Shown: positions 18,250 through 29,125, numbered from the stretch's first letter. The stretch is DNA of 64,000 nucleotides from Agapetus fuscipes (GCA_951799405.1 OX637334.1:7812001-7876000); one strand, 5' to 3'. Numbers and translations: made by a program. The notes: generated from the letters alone by a model not told the origin.

Positions 18250-18312
18250 TCTGGATAATGGTTTGACAACGCTCCGAAAGCGTTTGAGATAATAAACCAA
18301 CTCGGGAAGAAA
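18250..18312 (+). repeat. Penelope-like tail fragment (GCTCCGAAAGCG family)
   Basis: GATAATGGTTTGACAACGCT, CCGAAAGCGTTTGAGATAAT and AAACCAACTCGGG match the arms of the hairpin at 59551-59665, showing those arms are a dispersed repeat and not a one-off palindrome. Confidence 0.5.
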
Positions 18313-18691
18313 ATCTTTGTTGTTATTTTTACATCATTAATATTTTATTTGTATATCAGAGGCTGAGCAATAAAATAACAACGAAGCGAATGGGTAAGCA
18401 CAATACTTGGATGGGTTTGTATACGCAGAAGTTAGGTAGTACAATGGGTAAGGCCTTTTCCTTTACAAAACTCCGACCGTGAGAAAATCAATTTTCCCTC
18501 AGCGCTAAAGCATAACGCCTTATCTGTAATGAGCGCTTCTTTACCGACGCTCACGTAACTGCACAGGGCTGCCCAACTGCGCATTCACAGTAATCCTATC
18601 TGTTTTATTTTATTCTTTAATAGTCCGTATCATCATTATCATCTTCTAAAGGCAGCGCCTTGTCGGAAAGGGAATGAGAAAGTCGGCTAGA

Positions 18692-18872
18692 GTTGCAAGG
18701 CATATGTTCATTTGCGATTGGGTATTTTTTTTATGTTGTAAGCCCACGCTTCTCCACGTCTATTTTGTACGTATATATGTTGTAAGAGCGAACTTATATG
18801 TGTTTTCTTGTGAGAATGCATGTAGTGTAAATCTTTAAAGTAACATATTATATTTGCAACTTAGACATGGAT
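18692..18872 (+). repeat. RTE LINE 3' tail
   Basis: GAGTTGCAAGGCATATGTTC through TTTGCAACTTAGACATGG; 5'-truncated. Confidence 0.7.
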
Positions 18873-18954
18873 TAATATTATTATAACACGACTGGCACGA
18901 TCACACCTCAATATCTTTCTAACTTGCATTACTGATTATATACCCAGTACCCAC

Positions 18955-19183
18955 CAGTGGCGAAGGGTGTCATACAAGCCGGTTCCCATCGGCTTCCCTT
19001 TTAAAATGATGTAACAAAGTAGTTAAAAAATATAGGCACAAAGTAAAAAAATACATTTAAAACCAAAGAAACAGTAAGTATTTTTTCCCCATTGAAACCA
19101 TGCAGTCTTCTTTATTATCATTTTTGCCTCATTTTAAACAGGAAACTGATGGGAATCGGCTTGTATGGCACCCTTTGCCACTG
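18955..19183. mobile_element. hAT-type MITE with 8-bp target duplication
   Basis: 229 bp, starting CAGTGGCGAAGGGTGTCATA and ending in the inverted TATGGCACCCTTTGCCACTG, with inverted ends extending about 55 bp. GTACCCAC is present at 18947-18954 and 19184-19191, a perfect 8-bp duplication. CAGTGGC ends and 8 bp are hallmarks of hAT. No ORF, so it moved with a transposase encoded elsewhere. Confidence 0.92.
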
Positions 19184-19215
19184 GTACCCACTCCTTTTTT
19201 TTCATCAACATCACG

Positions 19216-19250
19216 CTGAAGAATTCCAACGCAGACATGGCCGAAACGTT
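19216..19250 (+). ncRNA. Hammerhead-like motif in a dispersed repeat
   Basis: CTGAAGA (19216-19222), extra A, imperfect stem TTCCA/TGGCC, then GAAAC GTT. Same family as 14593-14628, with flanking CGGAAACTCCAGGC and, about 70 nt on, AGCCTAAAACT. The T at the cleavage triplet and two stem mismatches make activity unlikely. Confidence 0.4.
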
Positions 19251-19484
19251 CGGAAACTCCAGGCCTAATTTAGACCACGTTAAAAAGAAACTCTCCAGTG
19301 TCGACCGCTTGCAGCGAAAGCCTAAAACTACAAGTAATTTTATTTTTGTATTTTATTTTCTTTTGATTTCTCAACCCTGGTCAGGTCCACCAATAAGCAA
19401 AGAATCAGCAAAAAAAGAACATCTTTTAGCATCAACTGTCGCTGATACATCAGTACTCCAAATATGTCCAATACTTCACGTTCA

Positions 19485-19595
19485 AACTCAACCATAGCGT
19501 TTTCCCAAAAAGCGTATTAAAACCAAAACGCTGACAAGAGGCGCTACACTTCCTTTTGTTGATAAAACGCTTCTGTTGAGTTTGGAAAGTTTTAT
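19485..19595. repeat. Foldback element (AACTCAACCRTAGC family)
   Basis: TTCAAACTCAACCATAGCGT (19480) and GTTGAGTTTGGAAAG (19576) with centre AAAACGCTGACAAGAGGCGC. Confidence 0.55.
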
Positions 19596-19852
19596 ACTTG
19601 AGGTGTAAAATGAAAACTGCCTGCCCGCCAAAAACACCCATCGAGATATCGCAAGATCTCGTGCCTTGCCGCGACAAGAGCTCTCGAGGACGCCGTTTTA
19701 AATTTGCAAAAAAAATGTACATCCTAACATTATTAAAGGTCACATTTTTCAACAAGATTCTGAAAATTTTAAAGTCCAATAGAAACTCCATGTACCTATG
19801 TACCTTTCTCAAAACCTTTACCTACTGATTGAGTGTTATTTTTTTATTTCAC

Positions 19853-20022
19853 TTGATGATGATGATGATGATGTTGATGATGATGATGATGATGTTGATG
19901 ATGATGTTGTTGATGATGATGATGATGATGATGTTGATGATGATGATGATGATGTTGATGATGATGTTGTTGATGATGATGATGATGATGATGTTGATGA
20001 TGATGATGATGATGATGATTTT
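19853..20022. repeat. GAT microsatellite with 60-bp periodicity
   Basis: Nearly pure GAT triplets with GTT interruptions. Interruption spacing repeats every 20 triplets, so a 60-bp higher-order unit has duplicated about 2.7 times. The Asp-rich, Met-rich and His-rich ORFs over it are artefacts. Confidence 0.9.
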
Positions 20023-20124
20023 TATAGCGCCGTTTCGTGACCACTGTCACTGCAAGGGCGCTTGAATAATATATAAACTTGCCATATTATATAAACTTTA
20101 AGATTTATATCGCATAGGTACCCA

Positions 20125-20290
20125 CAAGTTAGACATTATTTCGCGCTTACAGAATATATGTGGGTACTTGCAAAATAAAATCCAAGTCTCAAATGGGAAT
20201 AAACTCGGCAATTCTTACCGCCTTTCACTGAAACAGCGGGCTATACGTATAGGCTTTTTTTGCATTAGGAATGGTCAATCACATCTTCCT
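20125..20290 (-). repeat. RTE LINE 3' tail, diverged
   Basis: TTTCGCGCTTACAGAATATA, ATCCAAGTCTCAAATGGGAA and GCCTTTCACTGAAACAGCGG, reverse complement of the tail. Confidence 0.6.
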
Positions 20291-20329
20291 TTCAGTGTTT
20301 GTTTGGCTTACCTACTATTTGATTCAAAG

Positions 20330-20520
20330 ATGACATTTCAATGAAATTATCTTAAGAATCACTTCTACACACTCTGAGCTAAGAAAAAAACATTAAACAC
20401 AATAATGTAAGAGTGGTTTTAAATATATTTGAAATAAATTTCCAGAAGTCATTGCTCATGTGAAATTACCTCTGATGGACATAAGACAAACAAGCACTAA
20501 GGGGATGTCATACTAAGCTA
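20330..20520. repeat. Dispersed repeat shared with 34490-34690
   Basis: TAAGAGTGGTTTTAAATAT, AAATTTCCAGAAGTCATTGC and GACAAACAAGCACTAA correspond to similar strings at 34540-34670; a piece is also at 30885-30965. Unclassified. Confidence 0.4.
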
Positions 20521-20689
20521 TGCATAAATCAAGGAACAGTAGCTGTAAAACTGGATCAACCTTCGAGACCGTTGTTTAGGTAAATTCAGATTATTTTCAA
20601 CTTACCGAAGAGCAGATTCCAAAAATTTTAAGGCATTTGTTGTACTCTACCGATTATTATCAAAGTCACAACTGATCTGTGGTCACAAC

Positions 20690-20745
20690 CTTGTTATTAC
20701 GAATCCGCTGCATTAACCACTAGATTTCGGACCTGTCCCAACTTA
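20690..20745 (-). repeat. tRNA-related SINE head fragment (family 3)
   Basis: ATTACGAATCCGCTGCATTA and ACCACTAGATTTCGGACC match 15580-15630; the rest is missing. Confidence 0.4.
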
Positions 20746-20764
20746 AAGATGACGTGTTAAACGC

Positions 20765-21012
20765 AACTAAGCTACACATATAGTGTAACTTCTTGCCTGC
20801 GTTATCCCCGAAGGGGTCGCATGTGGCGATTCGGGACCTATTTATTTGTACGGGTAAGGGAGTCGGCCTCACACCAACCACTTTCAGTCTAAGTGGGGGT
20901 TTCCCAGCTCCCGGGGGGGCTGGTTCTCATTTCTTGTGAAGGCTGAGTAAGCCTTGAGATCGAACGCTTGCTCTCGGCATGGAATGCTGGCATTCTACCA
21001 ATAAACTACCGA
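20765..21012 (-). repeat. SINE1, minus strand
   Basis: Runs from GCAACTAAGCTACACATATA (3' end) through CCCGAAGGGGTCGCATGTGG and CCCAGCTCCCGG to a decayed tRNA-like head. The middle of the head (the TGTCAGAAATGATTTC stretch of the 24655 copy) is deleted. Confidence 0.8.
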
Positions 21013-21059
21013 CCCTTTCTTTAAAATCTTTAAAATGTACTATCTATACTTATAAAACC

Positions 21060-21495
21060 AAAAAAGCGTTCGTTGGTAATGCGATAAAATGGTGAAGGAC
21101 TAAACGGTTTTGGCTGTCTTTCGTTTCAGAATAAAGTACGTAATCTGGGAAGGGTTATAGCGTACAAAAAAGTTGATAAAATAACGCAGAACATGTTTTA
21201 ATTTGTGAAATGCTGAACGTCGTTTTTATATGGGAACTGATCATTTCCAACTTCATCTAATTGACAGATTTTTGTTCCATATTCAAATTTCATTAAATGT
21301 GTTCGGTTTGAAATATTGTAAGAGGTTAAACAAAATCAAATTAATAAAATAAACTGATAGGTACAAAATTTGAAAATGGAATAAAAGATTTTATTCATCA
21401 ACAGCCTTTACCAAACAGAACTCTTTTTTAAAAATTGGAATTTAGCTTTTCAACTGTCAAAGTCATGAAAAGCGTTCAAGGTTAAATAAATAAGT
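21060..21495. other. Gene-free stretch
   Basis: No gene or repeat match recognised. Confidence 0.45.
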
Positions 21496-21499
21496 CTTT

Positions 21500-21715
21500 A
21501 ATCTCAGTTACAAATATATGCACACATTTAAGGTTCATATTGAATGGATGCCCAAAAGGAAACACATGTTAGTTTGTGCATACACATAATGCATGTATAT
21601 TTTCAAAATAAGACCCAACTGAAAATCCCAAATAACAACGGTGCAATTTATGCTGACTTTACTTTAAACAGGCAGAAGTGAAACATTTTTTACACCAACT
21701 TACATGTCGAGGACT
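21500..21715 (-). repeat. RTE LINE 3' tail, array member 1
   Basis: Most diverged of five consecutive minus-strand tails; retains CTCAGTTACAAATATATG and TTCATATTGAATGGATGCCC. Confidence 0.6.
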
Positions 21716-21771
21716 TATAATCTAAGTTGCATAAAAACATATGGTGGCACTTTCAACATTTCTTAGATCCG

Positions 21772-22026
21772 TCTAATCTAATCTAATCTATGTTGCAAAG
21801 ATATGTTACATCGAAGATTCACATAACATGCATTCTCACAACCAATCACGTAAAGTTCGCGCTTGCACATGCCTCATGTGAACCTACAACATAAAAACCA
21901 AATTTCAAATGGGCATATACCCTGCAACTCTTGCCATCCTTCCCTGAAACAGGTGTGACATTGGCAAAGTGAACCATTTTTACAGCATGGGTGGTCAGCC
22001 GCATACCAACCTATAAGTCAAGGAAC
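21772..22026 (-). repeat. RTE LINE 3' tail, array member 2
   Basis: Full tail ending CATACCAACCTATAAGTCAA. Its outer end has TCTAATCTAATCTAATCTAT, i.e. a (GATTA)n simple-repeat tail on the minus strand, the usual terminus of RTE-type LINEs. Confidence 0.85.
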
Positions 22027-22056
22027 ATAAACGACAAATTACATTTCAAAACATAT

Positions 22057-22225
22057 AATCTAAGTTGCAAAGATATTTTGTCATTTTAGACTCATATTAA
22101 ATACATGCCCAAAAGAAAGCACATTGTAAGTACATGTACACATGCTGCATGTGTACATACACTTTGAAACTCCTGCCACTTTCGCTGAAACCAGGGGGGC
22201 ATTGGCAAAAGTGAACCAAGTTATA
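22057..22225 (-). repeat. RTE LINE 3' tail, array member 3
   Basis: AATCTAAGTTGCAAAGATAT to TTGGCAAAAGTGAACCAAG; truncated before the 5' boundary. Confidence 0.75.
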
Positions 22226-22387
22226 CTACATACTCGATCTTCTTACTTAATATTCAACTTTCTATGTGCAAACTTGAGCTCGAATCGTTCATACCAGGTA
22301 ACAAATCAAAGCTAAAATGAACAAAATTAAGAAAATATTAAGTTTGTATCATCAATAAATTGTGAAAAAAGGATTACATTTTTTCCG

Positions 22388-22626
22388 AATCTAAGTTGCA
22401 AAGGTATTGGGGATTTACAAAATATGCATTCTCACAAGCACACATGTATAAGTTCGCGCTTGCACATGCCACATGTGAACCTACAATATTAAAACCCAAA
22501 TCTCAAATAAACAAACACCCTACAACTCTGGCCGACCTTTCCTGAAACAGGAGTGATATTAGCAAAGTGAACCATTTTTTACAGCATGAGTGGTCAGACG
22601 CATACCAACCTATAAGTTAAGGAGCA
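22388..22626 (-). repeat. RTE LINE 3' tail, array member 4
   Basis: TCTAAGTTGCAAAGGTATTG to CATACCAACCTATAAGTTAA, near full length. Confidence 0.85.
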
Positions 22627-22642
22627 TAAACACAATGATCTA

Positions 22643-22888
22643 AATCTAAGTTGCAAAGATATGTATCATTTGAGATTCACATTGAATGCATTCCCACAAG
22701 CAGACATGCTTAAATTCACACTAACACATGCCGCATGTGGACCTACAATATAAAAACCTAATCCGAAATAAACATAAGCCCCACAACTCTTGCCGACCTT
22801 CCCTGAAACAGGTGTGCCATTGGCAAAGTGAATCATTTTCTGCAGCATGGGTGGTCAGCCGCAAACCAACCTATAAGTCAAGGAACAT
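22643..22888 (-). repeat. RTE LINE 3' tail, array member 5
   Basis: AATCTAAGTTGCAAAGATAT to AACCAACCTATAAGTCAAGG, near full length and only about 20 bp from member 4. Confidence 0.85.
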
Positions 22889-23860
22889 ACACAATAAATT
22901 ATGTTTTTAAAATCAATAAACAAAATACATATGGATATCCAAAACAATGATCTACCCTAAATTATCTTATTGATTTTACTTCGTCTAATATCAATCAATA
23001 TGTATACATACACTGTACATCAACGATTGCAACAAGCTTTATTTAAAGCATCATTTAAAATCTGTAAATGATAATTTGATTATTTTTGAGATGTGCACAG
23101 AAAACGTTTCCTTCTGCCCAATAGAACGAAGAACAGCATTCTTTTATTGGTATTAAGCAATGAAATTATGCTTGAAATACCAATTACAGTGTGAAAATGA
23201 CAAAAGATATAAAACTTTGATATACACTTCCTGAAATTTAAAAGGCTACAACATATTTCATAACTGCAATCCATAGTACTTCAATATCTTGAAATGAGCC
23301 CAATTTCATTTGATATAATGTCCATGAAAATATGCACGCTCAATTGTTCAAAGTTAATGGGCTGTGCCGTCTCACTATAATAGTTACAATGATCACTTCA
23401 AAATAAGATTCCTTTGCTCATCTTTTCCATTTTCTGAAGAACAGCCATTCCCAAATTTACAAATCCACAAAACTATTGAATCTCATTTATAAAAATAAAG
23501 GCAGGATAAAATCTGCGGGGTCAGCTAGTAAGTTATATTTCAGATATATTAATTAACAAGCCTATACTATCTAAGTTACAAAAATTAATTAATTTCTGAC
23601 GTGAGAAGCCATCAATCTTAATGGATCTATAATTTCTGCCGTTTGTTGAATTTTGTGAAGCGGCCCGACTAATTGCTGGATGAGCGCTTGCAGCTGTCAA
23701 TTTCATGATTAATAGAGAATTAACTAAAAAACTATTAATTAATTAAATCGTAAGAGATCTATAATTAATTAATTGCTCAATTAATTATTTTCAATTTACT
23801 GTTAACTATTTACGTATTTTGTAATTTCTACATCCAAAGGAAAATAAGTTTACGAGGACG
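22889..23860. other. Gene-free stretch
   Basis: AT-rich; no gene, RNA or repeat match recognised. Confidence 0.45.
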
Positions 23861-24215
23861 GAAGAAAATGCGATTAATCTGCAATGTTGGCGGCTAATTA
23901 TGATTAATATCTTGTATTTCAAACTCATGTTTACGTTGTGTTTATTATACGTGAATGTTTTTGTAAATAATTTTTGTTCTTTGATTCATAGCTTTATGTG
24001 AGACTGACCACTCGTATTACAAAATTCGCTTTGCCAATGCCACCCCTATTTCAGGAAAAAGCTGCACTTGTTGCAGGGCCTACAGTAATCTTAGTTCTGG
24101 TTTTTTATTTTGTAAGTACACTTGCAGCATACATATGTTACCGCAAACTTGACGTATCTGCTTGTGAGTATGCATTTAATTGGAATCTTTGATGTTCAAA
24201 TATAAGATGGATAGA
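23861..24215 (+). pseudogene. 5'-truncated RTE LINE: ORF end plus 3' tail
   Basis: CGA TTA ATC TGC AAT GTT GGC GGC TAA near 23873-23899 reads RLICNVGG-stop, the C-terminus of an RTE ORF (compare RLICNADL at 40435). About 80 bp later comes a diverged copy of the RTE tail (TTCTTTGATTCATAGC to ATTATAAGAT). This copy ties the abundant tail repeat to the LINE ORF. Confidence 0.7.
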
Positions 24216-24654
24216 TTATAAGATAAAAATATACAACAGAAGCTGTTGTTATGAGGAAAACATATTTGCATATATTTTTACATTCTTCTATCTTTCTTAA
24301 TAACAATTCTACATTATGTAATACTGACTTACTGTATCGATTTTACCATTACACTAAGCAAAGAAATAACAGTAAATACAGTCGTAGGCTTTTCCATAAT
24401 TCGTAGACGGGCCTGACTCCATAAAACTTAATATTCCTGAGATAACATTACATGGTATGTTGGTATTTATATAACTACGAACGGCCTTGATCAATGATGC
24501 TAAAATAACATAGATTACACGTTATATATAATTTTTTGACGGATAATTTAGGACATTCAGATATTTAAAAATATTTTTTAAAAGCTTTCAATTTATTTTC
24601 GGCACGATACACATTTTTTATTTTTACTTTCCCATTGATTTTTTCCATTCCCAA
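24216..24654. other. Gene-free stretch
   Basis: No gene or matched repeat recognised. Confidence 0.45.
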
Positions 24655-24978
24655 GACCGGTCGATAGCTCAGGTGGTAGAGTGCTTGCATTCCATGCCGA
24701 AAGCTCGGGTTCGAATCCCACCGAGGGTGTCAGAAATGATTTCCCGTTTCGGTGTTTATTTAAAACCCCAAAATAAAATACCGGCAAGGTTTACTCAGCC
24801 TTCACAAGAAATGAGTACCAGCACTCTCGGGAGCTGGGAAACCTCCACTTCAACTGAAGTGGTTGGCGTAAGGCCGGCCCCCTTACCTGTAAAAATAAAT
24901 AGGTTCAACTCACCACATGCGACCCCTTCGGGGATAACGCGGCAAGAAGTTACACTATATGTGTAGCTTAGTTGCGTT
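24655..24978 (+). repeat. SINE1, full length
   Basis: About 324 bp. The tRNA-like head has A box TAGCTCAGGTGG (24665-24676) and B box GGTTCGAATCC (24708-24718). The body includes CCCAAAATAAAATACCGGCA, CTTCACAAGAAATGAGTACC, GGGAGCTGGGAAACC and CCACATGCGACCCCTTCGGG, and it ends TGTGTAGCTTAGTTGCGTT. A minus-strand copy of nearly equal length (321 bp) lies at 59888-60208. The acceptor arm does not pair, so it is a SINE and not a tRNA gene. The ORF across it is incidental. Confidence 0.9.
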
Positions 24979-25069
24979 TTGCGTTAGTTGCGTTGCCATT
25001 GACAGGTAGTAAAGAATGTGAAAAAAAAAAACAAAAAAAGGAATTAAAACTTCAAGTATATATTAATTG

Positions 25070-25178
25070 TAAGTCCACATGCGGCATGTGTAAGCGCGAA
25101 CTTATACGTGTCTGCTTATGGGAATGCATTTAATATGAATCTCAAATGTAACATATCTTTGCAACTTAGATTACAGAT
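25070..25178 (+). repeat. RTE LINE 3' tail
   Basis: CCACATGCGGCATGTGTAAG through TTTGCAACTTAGATTACAGA; last 110 bp only. Confidence 0.8.
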
Positions 25179-26211
25179 TACAGATAACTACCATCATATT
25201 TACAATGCTGTAGGTTCCTGGTTTGATAAATTGCTTTGAATTTTTGGTTCCCTCTAAATTATTTCATAACGCAACAGCCTTGAAATATACATTCCATTTT
25301 ATTACCACAACTAAAAGTATCTCAACTTTATGTTTAATAATCCGGTCATATTTTCCAGAAATACAATAACAGATGAAATAAGCGCTTGTACGTTACGAGG
25401 CAGCAAAAGCTCTGATAAATTTTGATCGCTTTACGCTTTTCAAAAGCATTTATTTTAGTGATTTAATGGCTTGCCTGAAATACTTTCTTGTAATGTTTGT
25501 ATTTCAAACAACAAATTTTACTTATTTTCATGTTTTGTTTAACTTTAAAAAAATAGGAAGAGGATGCAATTCACCGACATATTTTATTTGGCCAGAAACT
25601 GGTAATAACATCATAAATTAGCAACTCATTATTTTTTATTTTAACGAATTATTTATTAATAATTAAATAATAGGGTGGGGGGATGCAGGACCTGTCTAAT
25701 GAGTATCATATGGGAGGGTATTTTCAGGGAAATATTTTACACACAAAAAATTTTTTTGGTGTCCCCCATTTGAAAAATTAAATCCAAATACAATAGTCGT
25801 GTTAAATTTATTGTCATCAAGCATATTAATAATAATAAACTTTGATTCCAGCATAGTCACGCGGGGGGTGCAATACGTGTCCATCCATATAAGAATATAC
25901 AGGTTAGGTACATGAAGTTTTCCTTGATATATTTCTATGTTTGACCAAGAACCAGTGCACTCTACAATCTCTCACAAAGTTGGGGCGAGAGAAATAAACT
26001 TCTGTGGCTTCGAAAGAACTTCTTCGAAAACTGCTGGCACTCTTGGATGCTCAAACATACCCATACATAGAATACAAGAAATGAACTTAGTGTTGGGTTA
26101 ACTGCAATCAAACCATTCAATGAACTTACGACACTTTGAGACCCCTCGGTATACTTACTTTTCTTGCAAGTTATATTAAGAAAACTCAAGTCCGGTTAAG
26201 AGAATTCAAGA
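25179..26211. other. Gene-free stretch
   Basis: No gene or matched repeat recognised over about 1 kb. Confidence 0.45.
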
Positions 26212-26442
26212 CCGGTCCGTAGTTCAGTGGTAACACTTCGGACTCTGAATGGAAAATTGTGGGTTCGAATCCCGGCGGAGCACAAAAAATATACCATTTC
26301 TATTTTAAAATTTGCTCTTCGCTGGGTTGAACAATTCATAAAACCTTTACCAATGACCGGTCACCAAAGGTCCATCCAGCCTTACAGCAACTGGGTCTTG
26401 CTTGAGAATTGGCGCTTTGTAGTGACGACAACCAAGCTCGTA
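26212..26442 (+). repeat. SINE2, plus strand
   Basis: tRNA-like head with A box TAGTTCAGTGGTA and B box GGTTCGAATCC, then CGGCGGAGCACAAAAAATAT, GACCGGTCACCAAAGGTCCA and CAACTGGGTCTTGCTTGAGA. The 3' end is cut where SINE1 begins. Other copies: 33489-33805, 55262-55520, partial at 17808-17890. Confidence 0.85.
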
Positions 26443-26446
26443 AAAA

Positions 26447-26800
26447 GGTCAATAGCTCAATTGGTAGAATGCTTGCATTCAATGCCGAGAGCAAGGGTTC
26501 GATCTCAAGGTTCACTCAGCCTTCACAAGAAATGAGAACCAGCGCCCCCGCGAGCTGGGAAACCGCCCGTTCAACTGACAGTGGTTGGTGTGAGGCCGAC
26601 CCCCTTACCCGTAAAAATCGCCACATGCGACTTCTTCGGGGATAACGCAGGCAAGAAGTTACTTTATATTTGTAGCTTAGTTGCGTTGCTCAGTTGATAG
26701 AGTGCTTGCGTTCAATACCAAAGGGCTGGGATCCTATCCCCACAAAGGGTGTCAGAAATGATTTCGCATTTAGTTGTTTATTTAGAATTCAGATTAAAAA
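26447..26800 (+). repeat. SINE1 with a second SINE1 head joined to its end
   Basis: SINE1 head (GGTCAATAGCTCAATTGG) and body with an internal deletion, ending TAGCTTAGTTGCGT at about 26693, followed at once by GCTCAGTTGATAGAGTGCTT, a second SINE1 head that stops near 26790. The series SINE2-SINE1-SINE1 suggests successive insertions or a dimer. Confidence 0.75.
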
Positions 26801-26879
26801 AATAATAAATCAGGATTAATTGATATTTTTTGCAATCAGTCGCATGAATGATTGTAAATACTGTCGGAAATTATCCAAG

Positions 26880-26970
26880 ACTTTTATTACGGTTTCTGTT
26901 GCGGATACGGATATATTTTTGTTATTTCGAAAATCTGATAGTTTCGGTTATGGATACAGATGTCTATAAC
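26880..26970. repeat. Dispersed repeat (GCGGATACGGAT)
   Basis: TTGCGGATACGGATATATTT and TTTCGGTTATGGATACAGAT are mirrored, in reverse complement, at 52785-52885 (ATATCCGTATCCGTATCCG). Class unknown. Confidence 0.45.
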
Positions 26971-27225
26971 ATCCCTGCTGTTACTCACTCGTTCTCAATT
27001 CCTGAAAGTTTACTGAAATATTAATAAATCGATAGTTTCATCACATTTTCCATTATTGAAAGCGAGCATAATCGAAATGAGGAACCATTTCCAATATTTT
27101 CCTTGGCGCAAATTGAATAAGTAAAATAATGCGTGGCGCAAAAAAGAACCTTGCAATTTCTTTTTGCGCTCACCCACAACGTATTTACTTTCAATTTATA
27201 TTAGGTACTCGGAAGCAACCGTAAG

Positions 27226-27395
27226 ACATCAGTATAAAACATCACCCGAGTGTAAAACATTCCGTAAACTCCCCTCAATAGCGTAAATAGAAAAATATAT
27301 GAAATATACAACAGCACTCTTAGTGAGTGATTCAGTTTTCATATGTTTTCTTTTTTTTACATGATCGAGGGAAGTTTTAAAAATTGAGGTACTTA
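27226..27395. repeat. Foldback element (CTCGATCGCGTAAA family)
   Basis: CATTCCGTAAACTCCCCTCA (27259) is approximately mirrored by ATGATCGAGGGAAGTTTTAA (27361). Copies with the same layout lie at 33050-33185 and 52556-52695. Confidence 0.55.
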
Positions 27396-27574
27396 CTTGC
27401 CTCCAAGAAAAAAAATACATAAAGACTTTTTCTTTTCTTCTTGAGGGTTAATATGAAAAAAATGAAAAAATGATTAGATATTATTTGCCTCAAAATGTGT
27501 GGTAATATTTATTTTACAAGTAAAATATAAAAAAGGAAAGGCTTCAGGCTTTATTGTTTTATGCTTCCAAAAGA

Positions 27575-27825
27575 CTGAAGAAGAAAGTATGCCCGTACGT
27601 TGCAAGAATAGATGGATGTCGTTGTAGAGGAAGACCGAGAAACGGAAATAAAAAAAATCCTAAAACGGAGAATGACTGCTGTATCCAGAAGCGGACTAAA
27701 AGGAGAGCTTGTATGAAAAAGGTTATGACTTTGAATGAAATTTTATCTGAAATGTTGTCGGCTAAGGTTTTGTGAGTACGCATGCAGAATTTGTAAGCGC
27801 CATCTTACACGTGCTTGCTGTTTAA
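27575..27825 (+). pseudogene. 5'-truncated RTE LINE fragment
   Basis: AAGAAAGTATGCCCGTACGT, AGAATAGATGGATGTCGTTG and AGGAGAGCTTGTATGAAAAA match the C-terminal coding region of the intact RTE at 40226-40370, with internal deletions. It passes straight into tail sequence (CAGAATTTGTAAGCGCCATC), missing most of the 3' UTR. Broken copy. Confidence 0.8.
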
Positions 27826-28024
27826 TTTTACTTTAAAAAAAATGTTACACCCGAACGCTCTTTCACTAAAACGGCATCATCAGAAATCAAATAAAAATAA
27901 CCCTAGATTGCCGTCTTTGTTTCCATACAACTCATGCATTGAGCGTTGCCAGTACCAGGCGTACATATTTTATTAGAGCGAATCGTATCGTAGAAAGGAG
28001 ACTGAGGTAGATCTGTACATCGAG

Positions 28025-28115
28025 CGTTTTACCAAATAATCTATGAAAGCTCAACGCACACTAGAGACGCTGTTTTCGTTTTGATACATTTTTCGGTAAA
28101 GCGGCATGGTTCAGT
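28025..28115. repeat. Foldback element (AACTCAACCRTAGC family)
   Basis: Centre AACGCACACTAGAGACGCTG with arms GTTTTACCAAATAATC and GATACATTTTTCGGTAAAGC. Confidence 0.5.
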
Positions 28116-28298
28116 TGAAACATATTGTAGTACTGTAGCCACTAAATGACAGCGCAATAAATTCCTCTCCGATGAGAAAATTTTCGCTTCGTTGTGTCTG
28201 CACGACTAATGTACGTGTACCGAGACCAAAATGGGGAACCTCAATATTCGTAATGAATTGTTTCCCAAATCTCAGAAAAACCTTTAAATTTAATGTAT

Positions 28299-28640
28299 TG
28301 TTACGAATGTGTGATTGTATGTTTGCTTATGATTGTGTGTCTATGTGTTTTTTAGTTACTTGTGTGAGTGTGTCTCTAGATGTAGGTATTTTGATTATTT
28401 TACTAGTGTTCGCTCGAAGCTTCTAAGTAAGAATAGTCTAGCGTGGTCTGGCGTATGCCAGAGTAACCCTTATACACCTTTAAATAGAGATCGCGATGCT
28501 TTGAAAGCAGACTCGTATAAGAGTAATCGAGCTGACCAATACAAAAGTTAACTGTGAACCAGATGTGAGTGAATCCTAAAAAAATGTGTAAAAAAAATTA
28601 ACCAAAATTTTACTATACTGAACCCAAGTATATCGCCACA
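28299..28640 (+). mobile_element. Solo LTR with 4-bp target duplication
   Basis: 342 bp starting TGTTACGAATGTGTG and ending TATATCGCCACA, bounded by GTAT at 28295-28298 and 28641-28644. TG...CA ends and the 4-bp duplication fit a Ty3/gypsy solo LTR left by recombination. Its sequence differs from the LTRs at 4228 and 10942. Strand is a guess from a TTTAAATAG promoter-like motif near 28481. The small ORFs within are not genes. Confidence 0.65.
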
Positions 28641-28884
28641 GTATTACTCCTCCTTCTTGTGATATCTTCTGGGAAAGGAATAATGGTTGGTTTTGAACAT
28701 GGCAGGTTTTTCTACATACCTTATAATTGTATGACCTCAGCTAATACATTTAATACGTGTAACTTTAGAGTGAGCTTAATACTGACTAAGTTGCCTGTTT
28801 ACGTCACGTCGTAGCGCAACGTGTCCAAATAAAAATGACCATTTGTTTTTCTCTAACATACCTAATTCATTTTGCTTCTTCTTC

Positions 28885-29125
28885 CTAAGCCTTTCTCAGT
28901 CCACTGCTGGACGTAGGGCTCCTCCAATTTTCTCGATGCCTTTTAATTGACTGCTGCGTTCAGATTTTTTCTATCGAAATTCGTCATTTGCAAGTTTAGT
29001 TGGACGGACTTGTCAATAAGTCACCACGTTTTCCAGACGGCTTGGCGACTGCCTGTTGGCCTGAACCGATTATTTATTTCATCTCTACCCTCCCGGCAAG
29101 CCTGGTGGGCATCGTATCACAAACT
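28885..29125 (+). repeat. Dispersed repeat G, copy 1
   Basis: CAGTCCACTGCTGGACGTAG (28899) resembles a motif common in lepidopteran repeats. Downstream CACCACGTTTTCCAGACGGC and CTCCCGGCAAGCCTGGTGGG match 55600-55760. Confidence 0.55.

Noticed and set aside
18390..18416. Second 5S-like fragment (AATACTTGGATGGGT)
   Set aside because: Only about 15 bases match, with no further 5S similarity on either side.
19798..20065. Asp-rich, Met-rich and His-rich ORFs
   Set aside because: All are readings of the GAT microsatellite.
24655..24730. tRNA gene
   Set aside because: A and B boxes are present but the acceptor arm does not pair and the unit continues into a 320-bp repeat with another copy at 59888; it is a SINE head. 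The same applies to 26212 and 60120-60208.
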